From assembly GCA_937980205.1 (NCBI GenBank), contig CALJKW010000002.1, positions 28,199 through 92,198 on the forward strand: a stretch of 64,000 nt of DNA. The letters run 5' to 3'. Positions within the stretch are counted from its first letter, which is position 1. Each line of letters opens with the position of its first letter. The translations under genes were made by a program, and so were the position numbers. A model generated the notes under the pieces. That model searched no databases and had not been told where the DNA came from. It saw only the letters and a list, made by a program, of their open reading frames with translations. Positions 55,643 to 64,000 of the stretch are shown one piece after another. The stretch comes from an uncultured Myxococcales bacterium (GTDB taxonomy: Bacteria > Myxococcota > Myxococcia > Myxococcales > Myxococcaceae).

Positions 55643-58507
55643 TCACGCGTAGTCTTCGATGGGCGGGCAGCTGCAGACGAGCTTGCGGTCTCCGAGCACG
55701 TTGTTCACGCGGCTGACGAACGGCCAGAACTTGCGGTGACGCACGGCCTGGTTGGGGAACGCGGCGCGCTGGCGCGCGTAGGGGCGCTTCCACTCGTCGG
55801 CGGTGACGACCTCGGCGGTGTGCGGAGCGTTCTTGAGCAGGTTGTCGTCCTTCGGCTGCTTGCCGGCCTCGATCTCGCGGATCTCCTCGCGGATGGCGAT
55901 GAGCGCGTCGATGAAGCGGTTCAGCTCGGCGAGCGGCTCGCTCTCGGTGGGCTCGACCATCAGCGTGCCGGCGACCGGGAAGCTCACCGTAGGAGCGTGG
56001 AAGCCGTAGTCCATCAGCCGCTTCGCGATGTCCTCGACCTCGATGCCGGCGGTCGTCTTGAGCGAGCGCGGATCGAGGATGCACTCGTGCGCGACGGTGC
56101 CGTGCGCGCCCCGGTACAGCGTCGGGTAGTGGGCCTCGAGCTTCTTCGCGATGTAGTTCGCGTTGAGCATCGCGAGCTTCGTGGCGTGCGTGAGCCCCTC
56201 GGGGCCCATCATGCGGATGTACATCCACGAGATGAGGAGGATGCTCGCGCTGCCCCACGGCGCCGCGCTCACTGGGCCCGTGCCGCTCTGGCCGCCGACC
56301 TTGGCGAGCGGGTGCGTGGGCAGGAACTCGACGAGGTGCTTGGCGACGCAGATGGGGCCCATGCCGGGGCCGCCACCGCCGTGCGGGATGCAGAACGTCT
56401 TGTGCAGGTTCAGGTGGCAGACGTCGGGGCCGAAGTCTCCGGGGCGGCAGAGACCGACCTGCGCGTTCATGTTCGCGCCGTCCATGTAGACCTGGCCGCC
56501 GTTGGCGTGGATGACGTCGCAGATCTCCTTGATCGGCTCCTCGAACACGCCGTGGGTCGAGGGGTACGTGATCATCAGCGCGGCGAGCTTGTCCTTGTGC
56601 TCGGCGGCGCGGGCCTTCAAGTCGGCGACGTCGACGTTGCCGTGCGCGTCGGTCTTGACGACGACGACGCGGTAGCCGGCCATGACGGCGGTCGCGGGGT
56701 TCGTACCGTGCGCGGACTGCGGGATGAGGCAGACGTCGCGCTGACCCTGGCCGCGCTTCTCGTGGTACGCGCGGATGACGAGCATGCCGGCGTACTCGCC
56801 CTGGCTTCCCGCGTTCGGCATGAGCGAGCAGCCGGCGAAGCCGGTGATCTCGTTCAGGTACGCCTCGAGCGTGGAGAAGACCTCGGCGTAGCCGGCCCAC
56901 TGCGCGCCGGGCGCGAACGGGTGCAGGCGGCCGAACTCGGGCCAGGTGACGGGCTCCATCTCGCTCGTCGCGTTGAGCTTCATGGTGCAGGAGCCCAGCG
57001 GGATCATCGAGTGCGTGAGCGACAGATCGCGCGACTCGAGCGTGCGGATGTACCGCAGCATCTCGCTCTCGGAGTGGTGCGCGTTGAACACCGGGTGCGT
57101 GAGGTACGCGCTCTTGCGCTTGAGCGACTCGGGGATCGCCGAGCCCGCGCCGACCAGCTTCGCGGCCTCGAAGTCGACCTTCTTGCCGCCGGCGAACACC
57201 TGGAAGAGCGTGTCGAGCTCGTCGACGTTGACGGTCTCGTCGAGCGCGACGGTGATCGCGGTGGCGCTCAGGCGGCGCAGGTTCATGCGCTGGCTTCGCG
57301 CGGCGATCTCGATGCCGTCGGCGACCTTCGCGTCGGCGACCTCGACGGTGAGCGTGTCGAAGAAGCCCTCGTGGCGCAGCTTGAAGCCGAGGCGCTTGAG
57401 GCCCGCGGCGAGCGTGCGGGTGAGATCGTGCACGCGGGTGGCGATGTCCTTGAGGCCCTGCGGCCCGTGGTAGACGGCGTACATGCTCGCCATCACCGCG
57501 AGCAGCACCTGGGCGGTGCAGATGTTGGAGGTCGCCTTCTCGCGGCGGATGTGCTGCTCGCGCGTCTGCAGCGCCATGCGCAGCGCCATCTTGCCGGTGG
57601 CGTCCTGGCTGACGCCGATGATGCGGCCGGGCATCTGGCGCGCGAACTCGGGCCTGGTGGCGAAGAACGCGGCGTGCGGGCCGCCGAAGCCCATCGGGAC
57701 GCCGAAGCGCTGGGCGCTGCCGATGGCGACGTCGGCGCCGAGCTCTCCGGGCGGAGTGGTGAGCGTGAGCGCGAGGAGATCGCAGGCCACGGCGACCTTC
57801 GCGCCGTTCGCGTGGGCCTTCTCGATGAAGGCGCGATCGTCGTGGATGCCGCCGTCGGTGCCCGGGTACTGGATGACGGCGCCGAAGATCTTCTTCGCGG
57901 CGGGGTCGAACGTGCGGTGATCGCCGACGACGACCTCGACGCCGAGCGGCTTCGCGCGCGTCTGGACGACGGCGATCGTCTGCGGGTGGCAGCGGTCGGA
58001 GACGAAGAAGGCGCGGCCCGCGGAGTCGGTGGTGACCGCGTGCATGAGGTGCATGGCCTCGGCGGCCGCGGTGGCCTCGTCGAGCAGCGACGCGTTGGCG
58101 ACGGGCAGACCGGTGAGATCGGACACCATCGTCTGGAAGTTGAGCAGCGCCTCGAGGCGCCCTTGCGCGATCTCCGCCTGGTACGGCGTGTACTGCGTGT
58201 ACCAGCCGGGGTTGAGGAGGATGTTCCGGAGGATGACTCCGGGCGTGATCGTGTCGTGGTACCCGCAGCCGATGAACGAGCGGAAGATCTGGTTCTTGTC
58301 CGCGATGGCGCGCAGCTCTTCGAGGACCTCGTGCTCGCCCTTCGCCTTGGGGAGGTTGAGGGCGCGGTTCAGGCGGATGCCCTTGGGGACCGTCTTGTCG
58401 ACGAGCTCGTCGAGGGAAGAGAGCCCGATGACCTTCAGCATCTCTTCGGTTTCGCGGGAGTCCGGGCCGATGTGGCGCCGGGGGAACGTGTCGACGTGCT
58501 CGAGCAT
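55643..58507 (-). CDS. gcvP: Glycine dehydrogenase (decarboxylating), P-protein
   Basis: A 954-residue single-chain P-protein that decarboxylates glycine and passes the aminomethyl group to GcvH. The PLP lysine is Lys703 in NLHKTFCIPHGGGGPG. The N-terminal half (RRHIGPDSRETEEML, YTQYTPYQAEIAQGR) and C-terminal half are both complete. It is last in gcvT-gcvH-(unknown)-gcvP and is separated by 53 bp from the unknown gene. Confidence 0.97.
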   Translation of the reverse strand: MLEHVDTFPRRHIGPDSRETEEMLKVIGLSSLDELVDKTVPKGIRLNRALNLPKAKGEHEVLEELRAIADKNQIFRSFIGCGYHDTITPGVILRNILLNPGWYTQYTPYQAEIAQGRLEALLNFQTMVSDLTGLPVANASLLDEATAAAEAMHLMHAVTTDSAGRAFFVSDRCHPQTIAVVQTRAKPLGVEVVVGDHRTFDPAAKKIFGAVIQYPGTDGGIHDDRAFIEKAHANGAKVAVACDLLALTLTTPPGELGADVAIGSAQRFGVPMGFGGPHAAFFATRPEFARQMPGRIIGVSQDATGKMALRMALQTREQHIRREKATSNICTAQVLLAVMASMYAVYHGPQGLKDIATRVHDLTRTLAAGLKRLGFKLRHEGFFDTLTVEVADAKVADGIEIAARSQRMNLRRLSATAITVALDETVNVDELDTLFQVFAGGKKVDFEAAKLVGAGSAIPESLKRKSAYLTHPVFNAHHSESEMLRYIRTLESRDLSLTHSMIPLGSCTMKLNATSEMEPVTWPEFGRLHPFAPGAQWAGYAEVFSTLEAYLNEITGFAGCSLMPNAGSQGEYAGMLVIRAYHEKRGQGQRDVCLIPQSAHGTNPATAVMAGYRVVVVKTDAHGNVDVADLKARAAEHKDKLAALMITYPSTHGVFEEPIKEICDVIHANGGQVYMDGANMNAQVGLCRPGDFGPDVCHLNLHKTFCIPHGGGGPGMGPICVAKHLVEFLPTHPLAKVGGQSGTGPVSAAPWGSASILLISWMYIRMMGPEGLTHATKLAMLNANYIAKKLEAHYPTLYRGAHGTVAHECILDPRSLKTTAGIEVEDIAKRLMDYGFHAPTVSFPVAGTLMVEPTESEPLAELNRFIDALIAIREEIREIEAGKQPKDDNLLKNAPHTAEVVTADEWKRPYARQRAAFPNQAVRHRKFWPFVSRVNNVLGDRKLVCSCPPIEDYA

Positions 58508-58560
58508 GGCGGTTGGGGGGTGTAGCGAGGGCCGGCGCGGAGGTCTAGCCGGTTGAAGAC

Positions 58561-59040
58561 TCAGCCGAGGATGAGCTCGATCAGCTTGCTGCGCGGAAGG
58601 GGTTCGTCTGGTTCGCGGTCGATCGCTCCAACCAGCGCAGCGAGCTCGCCCCTCGCATAGGGCCGCAGATCATAGCGAATTGGAAAGACCTGATTGACGC
58701 TCAACTCGAGTCGGCGCGCCAGCGCGGCGGGGCCATGCGTTTCCCGCGAGACGTCGTGGTACCGCGCGAGGTGGAACCAGTCGCCGCGGATGAGGACTGA
58801 CAGCGTCAGGAGGTGCTTGTTTGCGCGCGCGTCGGAGACGTGGACGTTTCCAAGCATCGCGAACACGCGCTTGCCGTCCGCGAGCTCAACCTCGCAACCG
58901 ACGAGCCGCCGATCGAGGGAATCAACCGGCAAGGCCGGCACCGGCCGCACGGCAGTCTCGTCGGGCTCGTCCTCGCCGACGAACTCCCAGACGGGGTGGG
59001 CCTCGAAGTCACCCCGGCTGAGCCGGTCGACCGGCTTCAC
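58561..59040 (-). CDS. Unknown protein encoded within the glycine cleavage operon
   Basis: A 159-residue soluble protein. The N-terminal LSRGDFEAHPVWEFVGEDEPDET is followed by a beta-rich middle with GCEVELADGKRVFAMLGNV, then a helical C-terminus. There are no membrane segments and no domain I can name. The GTG start overlaps the gcvH stop (GTGA), so it is translated with gcvH, and gcvP follows. It could serve the cleavage system, or just be a hitch-hiker. Confidence 0.6.
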   Translation of the reverse strand: MKPVDRLSRGDFEAHPVWEFVGEDEPDETAVRPVPALPVDSLDRRLVGCEVELADGKRVFAMLGNVHVSDARANKHLLTLSVLIRGDWFHLARYHDVSRETHGPAALARRLELSVNQVFPIRYDLRPYARGELAALVGAIDREPDEPLPRSKLIELILG

Positions 59041-59417
59041 TTCGCCGTCGCGAGCAGCTTCTCGTACGCGGCCTTGTCCATCAGCCCGTCGAAGTCGTTG
59101 CCCGTCGGCTCGATCTCCACGATCCACCCGCCGCCGTACGGCTCCTGGTTCACCTTCTGCGGGCTGCTGGAGAGGTCGTCGTTCACCTTCACGACCTTGC
59201 CGGTGATCGGCGAGAAGAGATCGCTGACGGCCTTGGTGGACTCGATCGTCCCGAAGCGCTCGCCGGCCTTCACCTCGGTGCCGAGCTTGGGCAGCTCGAC
59301 GTAGACGACGTCACCGAGCGCCTCCTGCGCGTGGTGCGTGACGCCCACGACGATCGCGTTGCCCGACTTCTTCGCCCACTCGTGGTCCTTCGTGTACTTC
59401 AAGTCGCTCGGGTACAT
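59037..59417 (-). CDS. gcvH: Glycine cleavage system H protein
   Basis: A 126-residue lipoyl carrier that shuttles the aminomethyl group from GcvP to GcvT. The lipoylated residue is Lys62 in IESTKAVSDL. The opening MYPSDLKYTKDHEW and PYGGGWIVEIEP are typical, and length is normal. It starts 6 bp after gcvT. Confidence 0.97.
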   Translation of the reverse strand: MYPSDLKYTKDHEWAKKSGNAIVVGVTHHAQEALGDVVYVELPKLGTEVKAGERFGTIESTKAVSDLFSPITGKVVKVNDDLSSSPQKVNQEPYGGGWIVEIEPTGNDFDGLMDKAAYEKLLATAK

Positions 59418-59423
59418 GGATTC

Positions 59424-60503
59424 TCACCTCTTGTAGAACGGAGTCTTCACCACGCGCGCCGCAACCGGGCGCCCTCTGATCTCGACGTGGAACGTGGAGC
59501 CCTCGGCGGCCAGCGCCGTCGGCACGTAGCCGATGCCGATCGCCTTCCTCACCGACGGGCCCATCGTGCCGCTCGTCACCTCGCCGACCTTCTGCCCGTC
59601 TTTGAGGATCGGGTAGTGCGATCGCGGAACGCCGGCTTCCGTCAGCTCGAAGCCGACGAGCTTGCGCTTGAGGCCCTCGGCCTTCTGCTTCTCCAGCACG
59701 TCGCGGCCGATGAACACGCCCTTGTCCATCTTCACGATCCACCCGAGGCCTGCCTCGAGCGGCGTGTGCGTGTCGTCGATGTCGTTGCCGTACAGCGCGT
59801 ACTTCATCTCCGTACGCAGCGAGTCGCGCGCGCCCAGGCCGGCCGGCACGAGGCCGTCGCCCTTCCCCGCCTCGAGCAGCGCCCACCAGAGCTTCTCCGC
59901 ATCGTTCGGCGAGCAGTACAGCTCGAACCCGTCTTCACCCGTGTAGCCGGTGCGCGAGATGATGCACTCGAGGCCCGCGACCTGGCCGGTCGTGAACCGG
60001 TACGTGCCCACGCCCTCGAGCGGCTTGTTGGCGAGCCGCTGCACGATGCCGAACGCCTTCGGGCCCTGAATCGCCATCTGCGCCCAGTCGTTCGAGCGAT
60101 TCACCGGCTTCACGCCGCGCGCGTGCTCGCTCATCCACGCGAAGTCTTTGTCCGCGTTGCTCGCGTTGACGCAGATGAAGATGTGCTCGGGGCTGAAGCG
60201 GTACGCGACGATGTCGTCGACGAAGCCGCCCTGCTGGTTGAGCAACCCCGCGTAGACCGCCTGCCCGTCAGTCGCCTTCGCGAGATCGTTCGTGATGAGC
60301 GCGTTCGCGGTCTCGAGCGCACCCTTGCCCCGGAACTCGATCTCTCCCATGTGCGAGACGTCGAAGATGCCGGCCGCGGTGCGGACGGCCTCGTGCTCGG
60401 CGATGACGCCTGCGTACTGCACCGGCATCTCCCAGCCCGCGAAGTCGACGAGGCGGCCGTTGAGCTTCTTGTGGGCGGCGTTCAGCGGAGTCTGCCGGGG
60501 CAT
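59424..60503 (-). CDS. gcvT: Glycine cleavage system T protein (aminomethyltransferase)
   Basis: A 359-residue tetrahydrofolate-dependent enzyme that releases ammonia and makes methylene-THF. LVDFAGWEMPVQYAG, GIFDVSHMGEIEFRGKGA, GYTGEDGFELY and the GLGARDSLRTE loop are family marks. It is the first gene of the operon. Only 33 bp separates it from the divergent gene, so a glycine riboswitch is not possible in front of it. Confidence 0.97.
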   Translation of the reverse strand: MPRQTPLNAAHKKLNGRLVDFAGWEMPVQYAGVIAEHEAVRTAAGIFDVSHMGEIEFRGKGALETANALITNDLAKATDGQAVYAGLLNQQGGFVDDIVAYRFSPEHIFICVNASNADKDFAWMSEHARGVKPVNRSNDWAQMAIQGPKAFGIVQRLANKPLEGVGTYRFTTGQVAGLECIISRTGYTGEDGFELYCSPNDAEKLWWALLEAGKGDGLVPAGLGARDSLRTEMKYALYGNDIDDTHTPLEAGLGWIVKMDKGVFIGRDVLEKQKAEGLKRKLVGFELTEAGVPRSHYPILKDGQKVGEVTSGTMGPSVRKAIGIGYVPTALAAEGSTFHVEIRGRPVAARVVKTPFYKR

Positions 60504-60536
60504 GGTGGGCGCTGCGTATAGCCCGGCTTCTGGTAT

Positions 60537-61256
60537 GTGACCACCACCGTGCAACCGGAACAGCTCCACGGCCGGTGGGTCATTTCTCCCGACGACAAGG
60601 CGGGCCTCGCGCGCTTCGGCGAGCACGCGTTCCACTTCTCTCCGTGGGGAGATGCCATTCACAGCTTCATGGGGCCGCAGGGCATGCAGCGCATCGCGCT
60701 GCTCTGGCGGCTCGAGGGCAGCGAGCTCGTCACCGTCGAGCCCGGCACCGGCCGCACCGAGAAGAGCCTCATCGCCCAGCCCGCCGGCGGCGCGCTGCAG
60801 ATCGGCGCCGAGCCGAACGCGACCTTCTACGTGCGCGACTCCGACACCGAGCCGTTCGATCAGGCCTCGCGCGCCTACGCCTTCGGAGCCGCGGCGCTTC
60901 GCCACGGTCTCACCCAGGTGCAGCAGGGCGTGCCGTTCGAGCCGTTCCTGCTGACGCTGCAGGCCGGGCAGCTCGAGCTCGCGCGCTTCCACTACCCGAC
61001 GCCCGAGGCCGCCGAAGAGGCCGCCCGCCAGAAGGCCGACGAGCTGCCGAAGAACGCCGTGATGTGCGCGTGGGTGTACGACGGCTTCTTGACCTCGACC
61101 GAAGATCAGCAGCGCACCGCCGCGATCCTCGCGCTGGTCAGCGAGCGCGGCGAGCTGAACGCCCGCGTCTTCGCGCAGCGCTACCGCTACCGCCCGGCAG
61201 GCGAGCCGATTGGCGCCATGGCCGTTACGGGGCAACGCAAGGGTTGGCTCAAGTGA
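60537..61256 (+). CDS. Hypothetical protein coupled to metF
   Basis: A 239-residue soluble protein with a beta-rich N-terminal half (LHGRWVISPDDKAGLARFG, IALLWRLEGSELVTVEPG) and a helical C-terminal part (EAAEEAARQKADELPKNAV). There is no recognised family. Its stop overlaps the metF GTG start (GTGA), so they are probably co-translated. It is divergent from gcvT, placing two one-carbon-metabolism genes around one control region. Confidence 0.65.
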   Translation: MTTTVQPEQLHGRWVISPDDKAGLARFGEHAFHFSPWGDAIHSFMGPQGMQRIALLWRLEGSELVTVEPGTGRTEKSLIAQPAGGALQIGAEPNATFYVRDSDTEPFDQASRAYAFGAAALRHGLTQVQQGVPFEPFLLTLQAGQLELARFHYPTPEAAEEAARQKADELPKNAVMCAWVYDGFLTSTEDQQRTAAILALVSERGELNARVFAQRYRYRPAGEPIGAMAVTGQRKGWLK

Positions 61257-62155
61257 AGATCCGCAACCGGTTGAATCCATCGAAGCCGTGCTTCTCGTTC
61301 GAGTTCTTTCCGCCGAAGACCGTCGAGGGTGAGAAGAACCTCTGGGGCACACTCGAGGACCTGCGCGAGCTGCAGCCCGGCTTCGTCTCGGTCACCTACG
61401 GCGCCGGCGGCTCGACGCGCGATCGCACCATCGGGCTCGTCACGCAGATCAAGCAGCGCACCGGCATCGAGGCGATGGCGCACCTCACCTGCGTCGGGCA
61501 CACGAAGGAAGAGCTGGTCGGCATCCTCGACACGCTGCGCGACGGGAAGATCGAGAACGTGCTCGCGCTGCGCGGAGATCCTCCGAAGGGCGAGACCACC
61601 TTCAAGCCGGTGCCCGGCGGGCTGCGGTTCGCGAACGAACTGGTCGAGCTCATCCGCGAGCGCGAGTACCCGTTCTGCCTCGGCAGCGCGTGCTACCCGG
61701 AAGGGCACCTCGAGACCGCTTCGCGCGATCGCGATCTCGAGCACCTGAAGCTGAAGGTCGACGCCGGCCTCGACTTCCTCATCACGCAGCTGTTCTTCGA
61801 CAACGCGTTCTATTTCGACTTCGTCGAGCGGTGCCGGCGCTCGGGCATCAACGTGCCCATCGTGCCGGGCATCATGCCCATCACCAACTACGAGCAGGTC
61901 GGGCGCTTCATCCGGCTGTGCGGCACCACGATGCCCATGCGCCTGCAGCTGCAGCTCGAGAAGGTGAAGGATGATCCGGACGCGGTCATGCAGCTCGGCG
62001 TCGCGCACGCGACCGTGCAGTGCATGGAGCTGCTCTCGCGCGGCGTGCCCGGCATTCACTTCTACACGCTCAACCGCAGCCCGGCGACGCGGATGATCGT
62101 CAGCGCGCTGCGGGGAACCAGCGCGGCCCAGGATCAGGACGTGGGGCACAGCTAG
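61253..62155 (+). CDS. metF: Methylenetetrahydrofolate reductase
   Basis: A 300-residue TIM-barrel FAD enzyme reducing methylene-THF to methyl-THF for methionine synthesis. SFEFFPPKTVEGEKNLW, SVTYGAGGSTRD, NVLALRGDPP and FLITQLFFDN are signatures, and PGIMPI and GIHFYTLN complete the substrate site. Length is normal. Methylene-THF is also made by the gcvTHP system encoded next door. Confidence 0.96.
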   Translation: MKIRNRLNPSKPCFSFEFFPPKTVEGEKNLWGTLEDLRELQPGFVSVTYGAGGSTRDRTIGLVTQIKQRTGIEAMAHLTCVGHTKEELVGILDTLRDGKIENVLALRGDPPKGETTFKPVPGGLRFANELVELIREREYPFCLGSACYPEGHLETASRDRDLEHLKLKVDAGLDFLITQLFFDNAFYFDFVERCRRSGINVPIVPGIMPITNYEQVGRFIRLCGTTMPMRLQLQLEKVKDDPDAVMQLGVAHATVQCMELLSRGVPGIHFYTLNRSPATRMIVSALRGTSAAQDQDVGHS

Positions 62156-62176
62156 GGGGGGTCGTGGAGCCTCCGA

Positions 62177-62282
62177 TCACCTTGAGCGGAGGCCGGCGAA
62201 GCAGGCCGGAGTCGAAGGGCGCCCGAACGGGTGTCCATCGGCCCGCTTCGACTGCGCCCTTCGGGCTCCGCTCAGCGTGAAC
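62177..62282. repeat. Palindromic intergenic repeat, copy C
   Basis: Arms TCACCTTGAGCGGAGG with CGGAGTCGAAGGGCGC, and CGCTTCGACTGCGCCCTTCG with CTCCGCTCAGCGTGA, around ACGGGTGTCC. It matches the family of copies A and B and lies between convergent metF and the radical SAM gene. Confidence 0.75.
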
Positions 62283-62296
62283 GGTGGTGGCCGCGG

Positions 62297-63535
62297 TCAG
62301 AGCGCAGCTGCGTACTTCTTGATCAACTGCCTCGGCGTCGGGGGCTTGATGTCCGGCGCACCGATCGGCTCTTCCACGATCTCGAACAGCGCGTGATCGA
62401 ACGGCGTCCCCGGCGCGCGTGCTTTGAGCTGCAGCCGCTCGCGGACGCCGGCTTCCGCCAGGGTCTTCGCGCGGTAGTGACAGTACGGGTTGTTCCCCGG
62501 CCGGCCGAAGAACGCGTGGCTCGTGAACGTGCAGCCGGCGAGGCACTTCTGGGCGAACGGACACGTCCGGCAGAAGCCCCACAGATCCTCGACGGTCCGC
62601 CGCACCGCGAGCTTCGGCCACACCCGAGGCAGCGGCTCCTCGAGCACGTTGCCGCGCACGTACGACTCGGTCTGCAGCGACGGGCAGCCCTTCAAAGCGC
62701 CATCCGACTCGATGCCCATGAGCTGCTTCCCTGCCTGGCAGCCCTGCCAGTGGTCGCTCATCCCGGGCCTCGGAGATCTCAGCGTCGCCTCGCCCGGCCC
62801 GAAGTAGCCCAGGTTGTTTCCCGGCTGAATCGAGATGCCCGCCTCCCTCCACGCGCGGTGCTTGAGCCGCACGATGCGCGGGACGAGCTCGATCAGATCC
62901 CACGGCTGCAGCAGCATCGCGGGACGATCCGCCGCGCGGCCGAGCGGAGCGGTGAGCTGCACCTGCCACGCCGAGATGCCCAGGCCGACGTGCACCTCGT
63001 ACAGCGCCTCGAGATCGAGGTGGTTCAACCGGTTCAGGTTGATGTTCGACGCCGTGCGGATGCCGGCCGCCTTCAGGTGCCTCAGCGCCGCCGTCGCGCT
63101 GCTGAAGCTGCCACGCGCGGCCCGCATCAGATCGTGCGTGGCCTCGAGCCCGTCGATGCTCACCGAGACCGTGTGCAGCCCGGCCTCGGCCATCGCCCGC
63201 GCGCGCGCCTCGTCGATGCCGCGGCCACCCGTCGTCATCGACGGCCGGATGCCGGCGTCGCGCAGCGCGCGGATGATGTCGAGGTAGCCCTCGTGCAGGT
63301 ACGCCTCGCCGCCGATGAGCACGACCTCGAACGTGCCCATGGCGGCGAGCTGCCCCACGACCTCGAGCGCCTGCGCGGTGGTGAGCTCCTTCGGCCGGGC
63401 GCCGCCGGCGCGAGAGCCGCAGTGCGTGCAGGGCTGATCGCAGCGAAGCGTCAGCTCCCACACCACGTACGCGGGCCGCTCGCGCTGGCGCACGTCGAAC
63501 CGCCGGAACACCTCATCGCGCGAGGCGCCGCTCAT
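62297..63535 (-). CDS. Radical SAM protein with SPASM-type C-terminus
   Basis: A 412-residue enzyme. The radical SAM cluster Cys are 32, 36 and 39 (CDQPCTHCG). VVLIGGEAYL and SVSIDGLEATHDLMR follow in the usual places. The C-terminal third has extra Cys (GCQAGKQ, KGCPSLQTE, CRTCPFAQKCLAGCTF) fitting SPASM auxiliary Fe-S clusters. Such enzymes mature peptides (RiPPs), quinohaemoproteins or sulfatases. Its ATG overlaps the stop of the small Cys-rich gene upstream (ATGA), so that product may be the partner or substrate. Confidence 0.88.
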   Translation of the reverse strand: MSGASRDEVFRRFDVRQRERPAYVVWELTLRCDQPCTHCGSRAGGARPKELTTAQALEVVGQLAAMGTFEVVLIGGEAYLHEGYLDIIRALRDAGIRPSMTTGGRGIDEARARAMAEAGLHTVSVSIDGLEATHDLMRAARGSFSSATAALRHLKAAGIRTASNINLNRLNHLDLEALYEVHVGLGISAWQVQLTAPLGRAADRPAMLLQPWDLIELVPRIVRLKHRAWREAGISIQPGNNLGYFGPGEATLRSPRPGMSDHWQGCQAGKQLMGIESDGALKGCPSLQTESYVRGNVLEEPLPRVWPKLAVRRTVEDLWGFCRTCPFAQKCLAGCTFTSHAFFGRPGNNPYCHYRAKTLAEAGVRERLQLKARAPGTPFDHALFEIVEEPIGAPDIKPPTPRQLIKKYAAAL

Positions 63536-63828
63536 TTGCACTTCGACTGCCACTGAGAGTCCATGACCGGCGCGCCGCCGTCGGGTCCCGTCGTGCAGTC
63601 GTAGTACTCGCAGGACAGCGACTCGTCGTCGCGCTTCGTGCCGCCGTCGGGCAGCTTCACGGTCGCGACGCAGGGCGCTCCGTAACAGGCGGAGAGCGTC
63701 ACGGTCGCGAGCGCGCCGCCGACGACCGTCAGCGGCGCCATCCACCACGCCTTCCTGCCGGAGCGGCAGTTCGGGCACTCGGAAATTCCTTCGGGGACGA
63801 AGCCATCACAGTGGGTGCAGCGGTGCAT
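63532..63828 (-). CDS. Small Cys-rich membrane protein coupled to the radical SAM gene
   Basis: A 98-residue protein. The N-terminal zinc-ribbon-like pairs are CTHC (4-7) and CPNC (18-21). A hydrophobic helix (about 31-47) ends in LSAC, then an extracytoplasmic tail carries more Cys (YGAPC, SCEYYDC, SKCK). The ATG at 63828 has a strong GGAGGAG Shine-Dalgarno. I do not recognise the family. It is translationally coupled to the radical SAM/SPASM gene, so it may be a substrate, carrier or membrane partner. Confidence 0.7.
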   Translation of the reverse strand: MHRCTHCDGFVPEGISECPNCRSGRKAWWMAPLTVVGGALATVTLSACYGAPCVATVKLPDGGTKRDDESLSCEYYDCTTGPDGGAPVMDSQWQSKCK

Positions 63829-64000
63829 TTTCGAAATTCTCCTCCGGCCAGCGGGTTCGGCCGCAGCGCATGAGCAACCGCTGCGCCAGCGGGCGGGCTT
63901 TCGGGACGAGCACTTGCGCGGTGGAGCATCGGCGCTCCGCGCGCAGTGACCCATCAGCGACACCGGGATGACGCGCCGGCGCGAGCAGCGGAGCCTCCTG
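63829..64000. other. Right edge, no gene assigned
   Basis: These 172 bases are GC-rich and open in more than one frame on the minus strand, but none shows a family motif. The Shine-Dalgarno of the small Cys-rich gene is at the left end. The 3' end of another gene may enter from outside. Confidence 0.4.

Noticed and set aside
60504..60536. Glycine riboswitch ahead of gcvT
   Set aside because: Only 33 bp are available; the aptamer needs about 100 nt or more.
63532..63963. Longer form of the small Cys-rich protein (143 residues)
   Set aside because: The extra N-terminus is Arg/Ser/Ala-rich without pattern, and the ATG at 63828 has a strong Shine-Dalgarno directly before the CTHC motif.

Overview
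The window looks like a chromosomal segment of a high-GC myxobacterium (Myxococcota). The reasons are uniformly GC-rich codon use, many lipoproteins with long Gly/Ser linkers, Cys-rich 'DGCGG..CGGGG' repeat proteins, MopE-type metal-binding motifs, thrombospondin type-3 repeats, and at least three secreted proteins that end in a MYXO-CTERM-like tail (Cys motif, hydrophobic helix, Arg cluster). I see no transposase, prophage or plasmid gene. This is mostly core genome with islands of poorly characterised secreted proteins.

Layout. 1-1.7 kb: end of prs, overlapping a lipoprotein GH1 glycosidase. 1.9-5.2 kb (-): rlmN/isoaspartyl peptidase, then rpsP-khpA-rimM-trmD-lipoprotein. 6.3-8.6 kb: ndk, a Crp/Fnr-type regulator divergent from a sterol-desaturase-like membrane hydroxylase. 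8.7-14.8 kb: TCA genes, with sucC-lipoprotein-sucD on the minus strand divergent from sdhC-sdhA-sdhB. 14.8-26.4 kb: mostly secreted proteins, including a three-gene translationally coupled operon (Ig-like protein, SdrD_B-domain/beta-barrel protein, MYXO-CTERM protein) and a beta-propeller protein with a His/Asp-rich tail. The propeller gene has a leader that I read as a GEMM-I (cyclic-di-GMP class I) riboswitch followed by a terminator-like stem. 26.7-29 kb: a tRNA with a strong terminator, a ribbon-helix-helix protein and a porin-like protein. 29-32.7 kb: rpsF-rpsR-rplI-dnaB-response regulator. 32.7-41.3 kb: three Cys/Asp-rich surface lipoproteins. 41.3-43.3 kb: thiE-glutamine-amidotransferase-like-thiD. 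43-53 kb: small conserved genes, clpB, truA, a Ser/Thr kinase coupled to a LysR regulator, and a divergent metallo-beta-lactamase-fold lipoprotein. 53-64 kb: an uncharacterised MYXO-CTERM-like protein, an acyltransferase, the glycine cleavage operon gcvT-gcvH-(unknown)-gcvP, metF, and a radical SAM/SPASM protein coupled to a small Cys-rich membrane protein.

Two cross-cutting patterns stand out. Many genes are joined by ATGA, GTGA or TGATG overlaps, and several place an unexpected gene inside a classical pathway operon: a lipoprotein inside sucCD, an unknown protein inside gcvTHP, an amidotransferase inside thiED. In addition, every convergent gene junction with more than about 25 bp of space carries a palindromic repeat element, and in two cases the repeat supplies the stop codons of the flanking genes.
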